Shown here one piece after another: positions 8,180 through 15,365 of a DNA stretch of 64,000 nucleotides. The stretch spans positions 1 through 64,000 of the forward strand of contig NZ_JACJHR010000042.1 of NCBI RefSeq assembly GCF_014174495.1. Direction: 5' to 3'. Position 1 is the first letter of the stretch, and the number at the start of each line of letters is the position of its first letter. Source of the DNA: Amycolatopsis echigonensis (GTDB lineage: Bacteria; Actinomycetota; Actinomycetes; Mycobacteriales; Pseudonocardiaceae). A program made the translations under genes and the position numbers. The notes under the pieces were generated by a model that saw only the letters and a list, made by a program, of their open reading frames with translations, did no database searches and was not told where the DNA came from.

Positions 8180-8980
8180 TCAGCGGTGCGCGGCCATCGC
8201 TGCGGTGTAGACGCAGACTGCGGCGGCGGTGGCGAGGTTGAGGCTTTCCGCCTTGCCGTACAACGGGATCCGGACTGCTTCGTCGACCGCGGCCAGAACG
8301 TGCTCGGACAGGCCGTGTGCCTCGTTGCCGAAGATCCACGCCACCGGATCTCCGAAGTGGACAGTCTCCAGCGAAGTGGCGGCGTAACCGTGCGCGGCCA
8401 GCGTCCGGAGGCCGGCCGAGCGCAGTGCGGTCAGGACCGACGGGATATCGCGGGCTCGGGCCAGCGGGACCTGGAACGTGGACCCGGCGGCGGCGCGGAC
8501 GCTCTTTCCGTTGTGCGGGTCGACGGTATCGCCAGCCAGGACGACGGCATCGGCGCCGGCGGCGTCGGCTACGCGGATCACGGTGCCTGCGTTGCCGGGT
8601 TCGGCGACATCCACGAGGACCACTACCAGCCGGGCCGAGTCCAGGACTGTCTCCAGTGGACGGTCGACGAGCGAGCAGACCGCGATGATTCCTTGCGGCG
8701 TCACGGTTTCCGACAGGCCCGCGGCCGCGCGGTCGGTGATCGGCGACACGCGCGGGGCGGCGGCGACCAGCTCAGGATGCGCGGCGGCGGCGCGTTCGGT
8801 GACGAACAGTTCGTGCACGGTCCCGTGGGACAGCGCCGACGTGACCGCGTTGACCCCTTCGGCCAGGAAGCGGCCGGTTTTCTCGCGTTCCGCGCGCCGG
8901 GTCAGTTTGCGCGCAGCAACGACCCGGGGGGTCCGTTCGGTGAACGGATCCGCCCCGGGCCGGAAAATGCTGCCGGTCAG
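8180..8980 (-). CDS. SpoU/TrmH-family RNA 2'-O-methyltransferase
   Basis: About 266 residues. The N-terminal substrate-binding domain (RKLTRRAEREKTGRFLAEG) precedes a SPOUT knot domain. The knot motifs are VLVDVAEPGNAGTVIRVADA, GNEAHGLS and the C-terminal SLNLATAAAV that binds S-adenosylmethionine. It methylates ribose in 23S rRNA or tRNA; the target is unknown. Start problem: no ATG, GTG or TTG lies in frame before the conserved N-terminus. The best candidate is CTG at 8980, which overlaps the TGA of rplT (CTGA). Placement directly behind rplT is common in actinobacteria. Confidence 0.85.
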   Translation of the reverse strand: MTGSIFRPGADPFTERTPRVVAARKLTRRAEREKTGRFLAEGVNAVTSALSHGTVHELFVTERAAAAHPELVAAAPRVSPITDRAAAGLSETVTPQGIIAVCSLVDRPLETVLDSARLVVVLVDVAEPGNAGTVIRVADAAGADAVVLAGDTVDPHNGKSVRAAAGSTFQVPLARARDIPSVLTALRSAGLRTLAAHGYAATSLETVHFGDPVAWIFGNEAHGLSEHVLAAVDEAVRIPLYGKAESLNLATAAAVCVYTAAMAAHR

Positions 8981-9354
8981 GCCGACTTCGCTTCGCCGGT
9001 CGTGACGTTCGCCTTGGCGAGCTCGGCGAGCGCGGTGAAGGCGGCGGCGTCGTTGACCGCGAGGTCCGCGAGGATCTTGCGGTCCACCTCGACACCGGCG
9101 GCCTTCAGGCCCTGGATGAACCGGTTGTAGGTGACGCCGTTGGCGCGAGCGGCCGCGTTGATGCGGGTGATCCACAGCTGGCGGAAGTCACCCTTGCGCG
9201 CGCGGCGGTCGCGGTAGGCGTAGTTGAGCGAGTGGAGCGTCTGCTCCTTGGCCTTGCGGTACAGCCGCGAACGCTGGCCGCGGTAACCGCTGGCCAGTTC
9301 GAGAGTCGCGCGACGCTTCTTCTGGGCGTTGACCGCCCGCTTGACGCGTGCCAC
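8977..9354 (-). CDS. rplT: Ribosomal protein L20
   Basis: A 125-residue 50S assembly protein. It begins MARVKRAVNAQKKRR and carries the conserved GYRGQRSRLYRKAKEQ and LWITRINAAARANG segments. The C-terminus has a short extension ending in GEAKSA. It is the third gene of infC-rpmI-rplT. In other bacteria L20 represses this operon by binding its leader. The stop codon overlaps the likely CTG start of the next gene. Confidence 0.98.
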   Translation of the reverse strand: MARVKRAVNAQKKRRATLELASGYRGQRSRLYRKAKEQTLHSLNYAYRDRRARKGDFRQLWITRINAAARANGVTYNRFIQGLKAAGVEVDRKILADLAVNDAAAFTALAELAKANVTTGEAKSA

Positions 9355-9418
9355 TGGTCCATCCTGTCGAATTCGGGGGGTGCGGGGACCCCGGGGTGGT
9401 CGGGAAAGGGTGCGGGCC

Positions 9419-9613
9419 TCAGCGGCCGAGCAGGCGCTTCACGCGGCTGACGTCGTTCTGGGCGACGTCCGTGGTGCCCTCGAGGCGCCGGGTGAGGCGG
9501 CTGGACTTCTTCTCCATCAGGTGGCGGCGGCCGGCCTTCTGGCGACGCAGCTTGCCCGAACCGGTGATGCGGACCCGCTTCGACGTGCCCTTGTGCGTCT
9601 TCATCTTCGGCAT
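9419..9613 (-). CDS. rpmI: Ribosomal protein L35
   Basis: A 64-residue basic protein starting MPKMKTHKGTSKRVRITGSG, with the typical RRHLMEKKSS middle and an RVKRLLGR end. It sits between infC (80-base gap) and rplT (64-base gap), the standard order. The ATG start is fixed by family alignment. Confidence 0.97.
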   Translation of the reverse strand: MPKMKTHKGTSKRVRITGSGKLRRQKAGRRHLMEKKSSRLTRRLEGTTDVAQNDVSRVKRLLGR

Positions 9614-9693
9614 GGTTGTTCGTCCTCTTCCGTGCGGCGGCACACCGGAAAACCCGGTGTGCCGCTGACTGTGCTGGTCGGCGCCGGGGCGCG

Positions 9694-10248
9694 CTACGCC
9701 TCGGGAGCCGGTTCGGCCTTGACGGCCTTCGGCTTCACGTTCTTGTGCGGGGCCAGCACCATGATCATGTTGCGTCCGTCCTGCTTCGGCGACGATTCCA
9801 CGAAGCCGAGCTCGGTGACGTCGTCGGCGAGCTTCTGCAGGAGCCGGAAACCGAGCTCCGGCCGGGACTGCTCGCGGCCGCGGAACATGATCGTGACCTT
9901 GACCTTGTTGCCCGCCGCCAGGAACCGCGACACGTGACCCTTCTTGGTCTCGTAGTCGTGCTGGTCGATCTTCGGACGCAGCTTCTGTTCCTTGATGACG
10001 GTGAGCTGCTGGTTGCGGCGGGACTCGCGGGCCTTCTGGGCGCTCTCGTACTTGAACTTGCCGAAGTCCATGAGCTTGGCCACGGGCGGGCGGGCCTGCG
10101 GGGCCACCTCGACGAGGTCGAGATCCGCCTCCTGCGCAAGCCGCAGCGCATCCTCGATCCGGACGATGCCGACCTGCTCGCCGTTGGGACCGACAAGCCG
10201 GACTTCCGGCACCCGGATGCGTTCGTTGATGCGTGTCTCGGAGCTGAT
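9694..10248 (-). CDS. infC: Translation initiation factor IF-3, with a non-standard ATC start
   Basis: A 184-residue factor that keeps 30S subunits free and proofreads the start codon. The N-domain (INERIRVPEVRLVGP) and C-domain (FRGREQSRPELGF) are complete, with an acidic-basic tail. I place the start at ATC, 10248, because AAGGAGG stands four bases upstream and the protein then begins ISSETRINERI, as in other actinobacteria. The ATG 51 bases upstream lacks a ribosome site. An unusual infC start codon is the classic basis of IF-3 autoregulation (AUU in Escherichia coli). Confidence 0.93.
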   Translation of the reverse strand: MSSETRINERIRVPEVRLVGPNGEQVGIVRIEDALRLAQEADLDLVEVAPQARPPVAKLMDFGKFKYESAQKARESRRNQQLTVIKEQKLRPKIDQHDYETKKGHVSRFLAAGNKVKVTIMFRGREQSRPELGFRLLQKLADDVTELGFVESSPKQDGRNMIMVLAPHKNVKPKAVKAEPAPEA

Positions 10249-10305
10249 GGGGCCTCCTTGGTCCGAGTGATGTTTTCTCGTTCGACCTGGTGCCCACACG
10301 ATTCA

Positions 10306-10340
10306 GGCCCCGTCGCCGGCTGCTGCCGGTGCACGGGGCC
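10306..10340 (-). promoter_or_regulatory. Stable stem-loop in the infC leader
   Basis: Arms GGCCCCGT and ACGGGGCC are perfectly complementary and enclose a second pair (CCGGC/GCCGG), giving a near-continuous hairpin that begins about 57 bases upstream of the ATC start. No U-run follows, so it is more likely a leader structure or protein-binding site than a terminator. L20 or IF-3 control is possible but unproven. Confidence 0.45.
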
Positions 10341-10529
10341 CGCTCTGTCTCCGATCGCGCCCGGCCGGACGGCCGAACGCTTCGCCTCCGCAGTACGCTG
10401 CCTGAACGGCATGCACCACTTCGGCGAGACCGGACCCGGACACCTGAGGCGGTGACGCGGGTGGGAGCGGGGCTCCACTTGCCGCCCCCGATCGCTCGGG
10501 AGCTGGTCGCACGTGGAAGGGTACCAGAC

Positions 10530-10889
10530 GTGTCTGAACAACCATCGCCACCGCCCCCGTATTCCCCCGACGACCGCGGGCTCGAGGAGATCCCGAGCGT
10601 CGAGGTGATCAGCCGCGCCGCGGTGATGCTGCTGTCCGCGGGCGCCGAGCGCCTCGGCCTCGCCGACGCCGACCCGGAGAACTCGCCGCACCGCGACCTC
10701 GACGAGGCGCGCCGCCTCATCACCGCGCTCGCCGGGCTCGTGACCGCCTCCGCGGAGTACCTCGGCCTGCACGCCGGACCGCTGCGCGACGGACTGCAGT
10801 CTCTGCAGAAGGCGTTCCGCGAGGCGTCGGTCGTGCCGGACCCGCCGGGCCAGGGACCGGGCGAGAAGTACACCGGGCCGGTTTACTGA
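10530..10889 (+). CDS. DUF1844 protein next to infC
   Basis: A 119-residue cytosolic protein of unknown function. It has a Pro/Ser-rich start, then a helical domain beginning with the EIPSVEVISRAAVMLLSAGAE signature and ending LRDGLQSLQKAFREA. Its position divergent from infC is conserved in actinobacteria. The GTG start at 10530 has GGAAGGG 9 bases upstream. An upstream start would run into the infC leader. No motif suggests catalysis. Confidence 0.85.
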   Translation: MSEQPSPPPPYSPDDRGLEEIPSVEVISRAAVMLLSAGAERLGLADADPENSPHRDLDEARRLITALAGLVTASAEYLGLHAGPLRDGLQSLQKAFREASVVPDPPGQGPGEKYTGPVY

Positions 10890-10916
10890 GCCGGACCCCC
10901 TCTGCGCAAGAAGCAC

Positions 10917-10952
10917 GAAGACCCGCCTCGCGGCATCGCCGGGCGGGTCTTC
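10917..10952 (+). terminator. Terminator after the DUF1844 gene
   Basis: An 11-base perfect stem, GAAGACCCGCC with GGCGGGTCTTC, and a 14-base loop, 27 bases past the stop codon. Confidence 0.8.
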
Positions 10953-11420
10953 GCCGTTTCCGGCCTTGGACGGGCAGCGCCGGGGGCCTGTGACAGATGG
11001 CCGGTGGTCGACGGCGGGCGGGCAGGGGCGGGTGGCGATGGGCTAGGGGCGACGGCGGCTGGCCGAGGACGGTCGGCGGGCGGAAGCCAGGGCGTTCGAC
11101 ACGTCAGCCACTAGGGCGACGGCGCGTAGAGCGGTGCGGCATCAGGCCGCGCGACCGGCTGCCCGGCGGCTGTGCCACACCAGCCGCATGACTCGGCGCC
11201 CCAGCTGCCCAATCCCGCCGAATGCTCGACACCACCGCGCGAGCAGCGCTCGGCTATGCCACACCACGCCGCGCGGCCCCGCGACCCAACTGCCCGACCC
11301 GGGAACCGGATGCCCGGAACCACCGCGCGACCAGCGCCCCGGCTGCATGCCCCCAGAACCAGAGCCCCCGCCGCACCAGGTCGCGCCCGGCACCCGGCGA
11401 TCCCCCGTCGTCCCGGGCCA
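10953..11420. other. Non-coding, low-complexity GC stretch before acdR
   Basis: About 470 bases with no gene I can support. Open frames on both strands are Arg/Gly/Pro/Ser-rich and lack ribosome sites. The right part holds imperfect tandem repeats, listed separately. Confidence 0.5.
11168..11345. repeat. Imperfect tandem repeat, unit about 84-88 bases
   Basis: Two diverged copies. Each has TGCCACACCA (11173 and 11257), then a CCAACTGCCC-like segment, then ACCACCGCGCGA (11231 and 11319) and a C-A-G-C-G-C end. A third, weaker start follows at about 11340. It has no direct-repeat/spacer regularity of a CRISPR and codes for nothing evident. Confidence 0.5.
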
Positions 11421-11449
11421 TTGCATCCATCGTGAGCAACATCTAACAT
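11421..11449 (+). promoter_or_regulatory. Promoter of the acdR-acdS operon
   Basis: A -35 TTGCAT (11421-11426), a spacer of exactly 17 and a -10 TAACAT (11444-11449). Transcription would begin at about 11457, which is the GTG codon of acdR, so the message is probably leaderless. Confidence 0.65.
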
Positions 11450-11458
11450 GTTAGATGT
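11439..11458. promoter_or_regulatory. Perfect 20-base palindrome, probable AcdR operator
   Basis: ACATCTAACA-TGTTAGATGT covers the -10 box, the transcription start and the first bases of acdR. A bound GntR dimer would block the polymerase, so simple autorepression relieved by the inducer (ACC or a product) is the likely logic. Confidence 0.75.
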
Positions 11459-12104
11459 GAGTGCACTCCCCAAGGTCTCCCGGCCGCTGCTGCGCGACGA
11501 GGCGTACGAGCGCATCCGGCACGCCATCATCGACGGCAGTCTTCCGCCGGGCACTCCGCTGCGCGACGCGGACCTCGCCGAACAGCTCGGGCTTTCCCGC
11601 GCCCCTGTCCGGCAGGCGCTGCTGCGGCTGGCCGAGGACCGGCTGGTCGTGTCGAAGCCGCAGAGTTACACGAGGGTCGCCGAGTTCGTCGCCGACGATG
11701 TCCGCGACGCGGTCCGGCTCGTGCGGGCGCTGCATGAGCTGGCCGTGCGCGAAGCGCTCCCCCGGCTCGGCACACAGCAGATCGCGGAAATGCGGGAAGC
11801 CAACGACCGGTTTCGCGCGGCCGTCGCGGCAGGGGACGTCGGCAGGGCGATCGAAGCGGACGACGAGCTGCACGACATTCCGGTGCGCGCGTGCGGGAAC
11901 CGGGCGGTCGCGGCGACGCTCGACCGGTACACGCCGTTGCTGCGCCGTCTCGAATACGCGCGGTTCAGCTCGCTGCCCGCGCATCGCTCGGTCACCCGGC
12001 ACGAAGAACTCATCGCCGCGCTGGAAGGCGGCGACGAAGCGGCCGCCGCGCGGCTCACTTCAACGATTTGGACCGACCTCGAAGCCCTCCTGGAGGACGC
12101 GTGA
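11457..12104 (+). CDS. acdR: GntR/FCD-family regulator of ACC deaminase
   Basis: A 215-residue repressor. The winged helix spans about residues 8-70 (AYERIRHAIIDGSLPPG, LRDADLAEQLGLSRAPVRQALLRL), followed by an all-helical FCD ligand domain whose metal-binding His/Asp residues include DDELHD and RHEELI. The GTG at 11457 is preferred over the ATG at 11448 because the -10 box lies exactly where a leaderless GTG start needs it and no ribosome site precedes either codon. It overlaps acdS by four bases. A GntR-acdS pair on a leaderless operon is, to my knowledge, described in Amycolatopsis. Confidence 0.85.
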   Translation: MSALPKVSRPLLRDEAYERIRHAIIDGSLPPGTPLRDADLAEQLGLSRAPVRQALLRLAEDRLVVSKPQSYTRVAEFVADDVRDAVRLVRALHELAVREALPRLGTQQIAEMREANDRFRAAVAAGDVGRAIEADDELHDIPVRACGNRAVAATLDRYTPLLRRLEYARFSSLPAHRSVTRHEELIAALEGGDEAAAARLTSTIWTDLEALLEDA

Positions 12105-13099
12105 GCCTGGCTGATTTCCCCCGTTTCCCGTTGCTCGTCGGACCTTCGCCGGTGCACCGGCTGGACCGGCTGACCGAACACCTCGGCGGCGCGACCGTCT
12201 GGGCCAAGCGCGAGGACCTCAACTCCGGCCTCGCCTACGGCGGCAACAAGACGCGCAAGCTCGAATACCTCGTCGCCGACGCGCTGGCCCAAGGCGCGGA
12301 CACGCTCGTCTCGATCGGTGGCGTCCAGTCGAACCACACCCGGCAGGTCGCGGCCTCGGCGGCGCGGGCCGGAATGAAAGCCGTGCTGGTGCAGGAAAGC
12401 TGGGTCGACTGGCACGATCCGCTGCACGACAAGGTCGGCAACATCCAGCTCTCGCGGATCCTCGGCGCGGACGTCCGGCTCGTCGACGCCGGGTTCGGCA
12501 TCGGCTTCAAGGAGAGCTGGGAGCGGGCGCTGGCGGAGGTCGAGGCGAACGGCGGCACGCCGTACGCGATCCCGGCCGGAGCCTCGGACCACCGGCTCGG
12601 CGGGCTCGGCTTCGCGAACTGGGTGCTGGAACTGGAAGAGCAGGAACGCGAACTCGGCGTTTTCTTCGACACCGTCGTGGTGTGCTCGGTCACCGGCAGC
12701 ACGCAGGCGGGGATGATCGCCGGAGCGGCCGTGAGCGGGAAGCCTCGGCGGATTCTGGGGATCGACGCGTCGGCGAAGCCGGACGAGACGCGCGAGCAGA
12801 TCGGCCGGATCGCCAAGAGCACGGCGGAGCTGATCGGGGCCGGGCAGGTCGAAGAACCAGAACTCGACGAGCGTTATCACGCGGGCGTCTACGGCATTCC
12901 GGACGAGCGGACGCTCGACGCGATCCGGACCGCCGCGCGGCTGGAAGGCATGATCACCGACCCGGTGTACGAGGGGAAGTCGATGGCCGGGCTGATCGAT
13001 CTCGTGCGCACCGGCGAAATCGCGAAGGATTCGAACGTGCTCTACGCGCATCTCGGCGGGCAGCCCGCGATCAACGCGTACACGAGCGTGCTCGGCTGA
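12101..13099 (+). CDS. acdS: 1-Aminocyclopropane-1-carboxylate deaminase
   Basis: A 332-residue fold-II PLP enzyme that opens ACC, the plant ethylene precursor, to 2-oxobutanoate and ammonia. The PLP lysine is Lys50 in GGNKTRKLEY. SIGGVQSNHTRQVAA binds the carboxylate. TGSTQAGM holds the phosphate. YEGKS near residue 290 and the end LYAHLGGQPAINAY carry the residues that separate true ACC deaminases from D-cysteine desulfhydrases. The GTG start overlaps the acdR stop (GTGA) and GGAGG lies five bases upstream. This implies contact with plants or ACC-producing fungi. It could still act on D-cysteine. Confidence 0.9.
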   Translation: MSLADFPRFPLLVGPSPVHRLDRLTEHLGGATVWAKREDLNSGLAYGGNKTRKLEYLVADALAQGADTLVSIGGVQSNHTRQVAASAARAGMKAVLVQESWVDWHDPLHDKVGNIQLSRILGADVRLVDAGFGIGFKESWERALAEVEANGGTPYAIPAGASDHRLGGLGFANWVLELEEQERELGVFFDTVVVCSVTGSTQAGMIAGAAVSGKPRRILGIDASAKPDETREQIGRIAKSTAELIGAGQVEEPELDERYHAGVYGIPDERTLDAIRTAARLEGMITDPVYEGKSMAGLIDLVRTGEIAKDSNVLYAHLGGQPAINAYTSVLG

Positions 13100-13101
13100 A
13101 C

Positions 13102-13129
13102 CGGGTGCCCGGCCGCGGCCGGGCACCCG
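13102..13129. terminator. Bidirectional terminator between acdS and ridA
   Basis: A 28-base perfect palindrome, CGGGTGCCCGGCCG and its complement, sits 2 bases after the acdS stop and 6 bases from the ridA stop. It serves two convergent operons. Confidence 0.8.
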
Positions 13130-13135
13130 TGCGGC

Positions 13136-13519
13136 TCAGTCCAGGACGGCGAGCACGTCGATCTCGACCAGGAGACCGGCGGGCAGCCCGACGTACACCG
13201 TGGTGCGGGCCGCGTACGGGGCTTCGCCGATCAGCTCGTTGTAGACCTCGTTGAACGCGGCGAAGTGGCTGGTGTCGGTGAGGTACACGCGCACCATCAC
13301 CGCGTCCGCGAAGCTCGAGCCCGCTTCTTCGAGCAGCGCGGTGAGGTTCTTGAACACCTGCCGGGTCTGGCTCACCACGTCGTCGCCGACGATCTCGCCG
13401 GTGGCCGGGTCGAACGCGACCGCGCCGGCGACCTGCAGGATGTTCCCCTTGCGGACGGCCTGCGAGAAGTTCGCCGGCGGCTTCGGCGCGTTCTCGCTGG
13501 TGATCGCCGTCTTGCCCAT
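13136..13519 (-). CDS. ridA: RidA/YjgF-family enamine/imine deaminase
   Basis: A 127-residue trimeric RidA-fold protein. Family marks are YSQAV-like FSQAVRKGN, the G-x-V-x-F-D-P-x-T-G stretch, the anchor VMVRVYLTD with the carboxylate-binding Arg, and AARTTVYVGLPAGLLVEIDV. RidA hydrolyses the reactive enamine/imine that leaves PLP dehydratases, and such a dehydratase is encoded in the adjacent divergent operon. ATG 13519 has GGAAAGGGG at good spacing; ATG 13522 overlapping the iclR stop is the alternative. It is the third gene of kinase-iclR-ridA. Confidence 0.88.
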   Translation of the reverse strand: MGKTAITSENAPKPPANFSQAVRKGNILQVAGAVAFDPATGEIVGDDVVSQTRQVFKNLTALLEEAGSSFADAVMVRVYLTDTSHFAAFNEVYNELIGEAPYAARTTVYVGLPAGLLVEIDVLAVLD

Positions 13520-14277
13520 CATTGCCCCTTTCCGTTCCCCGTCCATCCACTGTGGACGGAAGCTTCCTCGGCGGCGGCCAGCAGCTCGGGCACGAGCGCC
13601 AGCAGCCCCTCGTAGTCCAGCAGGACCTTCGGCACCGACATCGACGCCGCGGCGAGCACCTCTCCGCCCGCGCCGCGCACCGGCGCGGATATGCAGTGGA
13701 TGAAGTCCTCGTGCTCGGCATTGTCCACGGCGTACCCGCGCTCAGCGACCTGGTCGAGTTCGGCCAGGTACGCCTCGGGCGTGGTGATCGTGTTGGCGGT
13801 GAGCACGACGTAGTCGATCGAGCGGGCGATCTCCTCGCGTTTCGCCCTCGGCATCGCCGCGACGAGCACCTTGCCGACCGCGGTGCAGTGCAGCGGCGCG
13901 CGTTTGCCGACCCGCGAGTACATCCGGACCGCGTGGTGTCCCTCGAATTTGTCGATGTACACCACCTCGCCGTCCTCATAGGACGCCAGGTGCACGGTGT
14001 GCCCGGTGCGCGAGTTCAGCGCGGCGAGCGCGTCGTGCGAACTGCGCCGGACGTCGCGGTCCTCCAGTGCCTGGTTGGCGAGGTCGAAAAGCGCGCTCCC
14101 GAGCCGGTAGTGCCGGGCTCCTTCGCGCCGCACGAAATGGTGCGATTCGAGGGTGCGCAGCAGCCGCAGCACGGTCGTCTTGTGCACGCCGATCTCTTCG
14201 GCCAGCTCGTCGAGCGTCTTGCCGCCGCGGGCGAGACCGCTCAGCAGGGTCAGCGCGCGGTCGAGACTTTGGCTCAC
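13519..14277 (-). CDS. IclR-family transcriptional regulator
   Basis: A 252-residue regulator. The N-terminal winged helix (residues 4-65; LDELAEEIGVHKTTVLRLLRTL) is followed by the GAF-like IclR effector domain, with GHTVHLASYEDGEVVYIDK, LHCTAVGKVLVAA and HCISAPVRG. It is sandwiched by overlaps: its GTG start overlaps the kinase stop and its stop overlaps ridA. It probably controls its own operon and the divergent catabolic operon through the boxes between them. The effector is likely a sugar acid or amino-sugar acid of the pathway. Confidence 0.9.
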   Translation of the reverse strand: MSQSLDRALTLLSGLARGGKTLDELAEEIGVHKTTVLRLLRTLESHHFVRREGARHYRLGSALFDLANQALEDRDVRRSSHDALAALNSRTGHTVHLASYEDGEVVYIDKFEGHHAVRMYSRVGKRAPLHCTAVGKVLVAAMPRAKREEIARSIDYVVLTANTITTPEAYLAELDQVAERGYAVDNAEHEDFIHCISAPVRGAGGEVLAAASMSVPKVLLDYEGLLALVPELLAAAEEASVHSGWTGNGKGQ

Positions 14278-15266
14278 GTGACCACCACTCCCTCTCCGGT
14301 GAGCCGGAACGAACCCCAGCTGTCGGCGTCCGCCCGCACCAGTTTCGTCACGACGGCCTCGGCCAGCGGCACGCCGACGTCGTCCTGAGTCAACAGTGTG
14401 GCCGCAGCTTGCAGGTGGCCACGCCGGAGCCTGGTCAGGGGGTCAGCTCCGCGCAGGGTGGCGGCCAGGAACCCGGCGGCGAAGGCGTCTCCGGCACCGA
14501 CCGGCTCGACCACGTCGACGCGAAGCGCGGGCGCGAACAGCGGTTCGGCCGAGCCCTCGACAAGCGTCGCACCGCGTTCCCCGTGCTTGACCACCAGCGT
14601 GCGCGGGCCGGGCAGAAGCGCGCGCAGCCGCGCCGGATCGCCGGTGCCCCACACGCGCTCCGCCTCGTCGTCGCCGGTCAGCACAAGATCGGCCTTCCCG
14701 GCCAGTTCGGCGAGGACGGACTGGTCGCGTCCGGCCCACAGCGCGGGGCGGTGATTGACGTCGAACGACACGAGCAGGTCGCCGCGCGGACGGTCGAGCA
14801 AGGCGCGGACGAGCGCGAGGCAGCTGTCCGAAAGCGCGGGCGTGATCCCGGAAAGGTGCAGTACGCGAACGCCGGAGAAGTCCAGCCGGGACACCAGTTC
14901 CGGACCCATGCCGGACGCGGCGGATCCCGAGCGGTAGTAGCGGACCGGACTGCCGCCCGCGCCGCTTTCCTTCACGTACAGCCCGGTCGGGCGGGTCGGG
15001 TCGACCACGACGCCGCGGACGTCCACGCCGGCCGACGCGATCTCGCGGACGAGCGCGCGGCCGAACGGGTCGTCGCCGACCGCGCTGACCCATCCGCTCG
15101 GCACGCCGAGGGCGGGCAGGTGGCACGCGACGTTCGACTCCGCGCCGCCGATGGTGCGCAGCCAGGTGCGCACCTCGTCCGGCGGGCCGGGTTCGGCGGG
15201 CACGAACAACGCCATCGATTCGCCGATGCAGAGCACTTCGGGCGACCCGGTCGGACTGCTGGTCAC
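14274..15266 (-). CDS. PfkB-family sugar kinase, 2-keto-3-deoxygluconate kinase-like
   Basis: A 330-residue ribokinase-fold kinase. It has an N-terminal CIGESMALFVP, the substrate signature TIGGAESNVACHLPALG, and the catalytic and anion-hole motif PVGAGDAFAAGFLAA at about residue 250. The ESMALF start and GGAESNVA pattern are those of KdgK-type kinases that phosphorylate 2-keto-3-deoxygluconate. It is the first gene of kinase-iclR-ridA; the GTG start has GAAGGAA five bases upstream. KDPG aldolase is not in the window. Another aldonic or keto sugar acid is possible. Confidence 0.85.
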   Translation of the reverse strand: MTSSPTGSPEVLCIGESMALFVPAEPGPPDEVRTWLRTIGGAESNVACHLPALGVPSGWVSAVGDDPFGRALVREIASAGVDVRGVVVDPTRPTGLYVKESGAGGSPVRYYRSGSAASGMGPELVSRLDFSGVRVLHLSGITPALSDSCLALVRALLDRPRGDLLVSFDVNHRPALWAGRDQSVLAELAGKADLVLTGDDEAERVWGTGDPARLRALLPGPRTLVVKHGERGATLVEGSAEPLFAPALRVDVVEPVGAGDAFAAGFLAATLRGADPLTRLRRGHLQAAATLLTQDDVGVPLAEAVVTKLVRADADSWGSFRLTGEGVVVT

Positions 15267-15314
15267 TGACGTTCCTTCCCCGTTGACCTGTGGCCACCCG
15301 GATGCTACACCTAG

Positions 15315-15354
15315 GCAACGCATTTTGCGCAACGTCCGTTGCAAGATACGCAAC
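15315..15354. promoter_or_regulatory. IclR-type operator cluster in the divergent promoter region
   Basis: Between the kinase and dehydratase genes lie GCAACG-TC-CGTTGC (15329-15342, perfect) and GTTGC-N7-GCAAC (15338-15354), plus a further GCAACG at 15315. Interleaved TTGC/GCAA half-sites are typical of IclR-family operators. Only 99 bases separate the two start codons, so one regulator can control both operons. Confidence 0.6.
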
Positions 15355-15365
15355 CGAGGTCCCAG

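Noticed and set aside
10249..10299. ATG at 10299 as the infC start
   Set aside because: No ribosome site precedes it and the added 17 residues are not part of IF-3, whereas ATC at 10248 has AAGGAGG at ideal spacing.
11168..11345. CRISPR-like array
   Set aside because: Only two diverged units of 84-88 bases are present, with no short identical repeats, spacers or cas genes.
11448..11456. ATG at 11448 as the acdR start
   Set aside because: It lies inside the -10 box of a well-spaced promoter whose +1 falls on GTG 11457.
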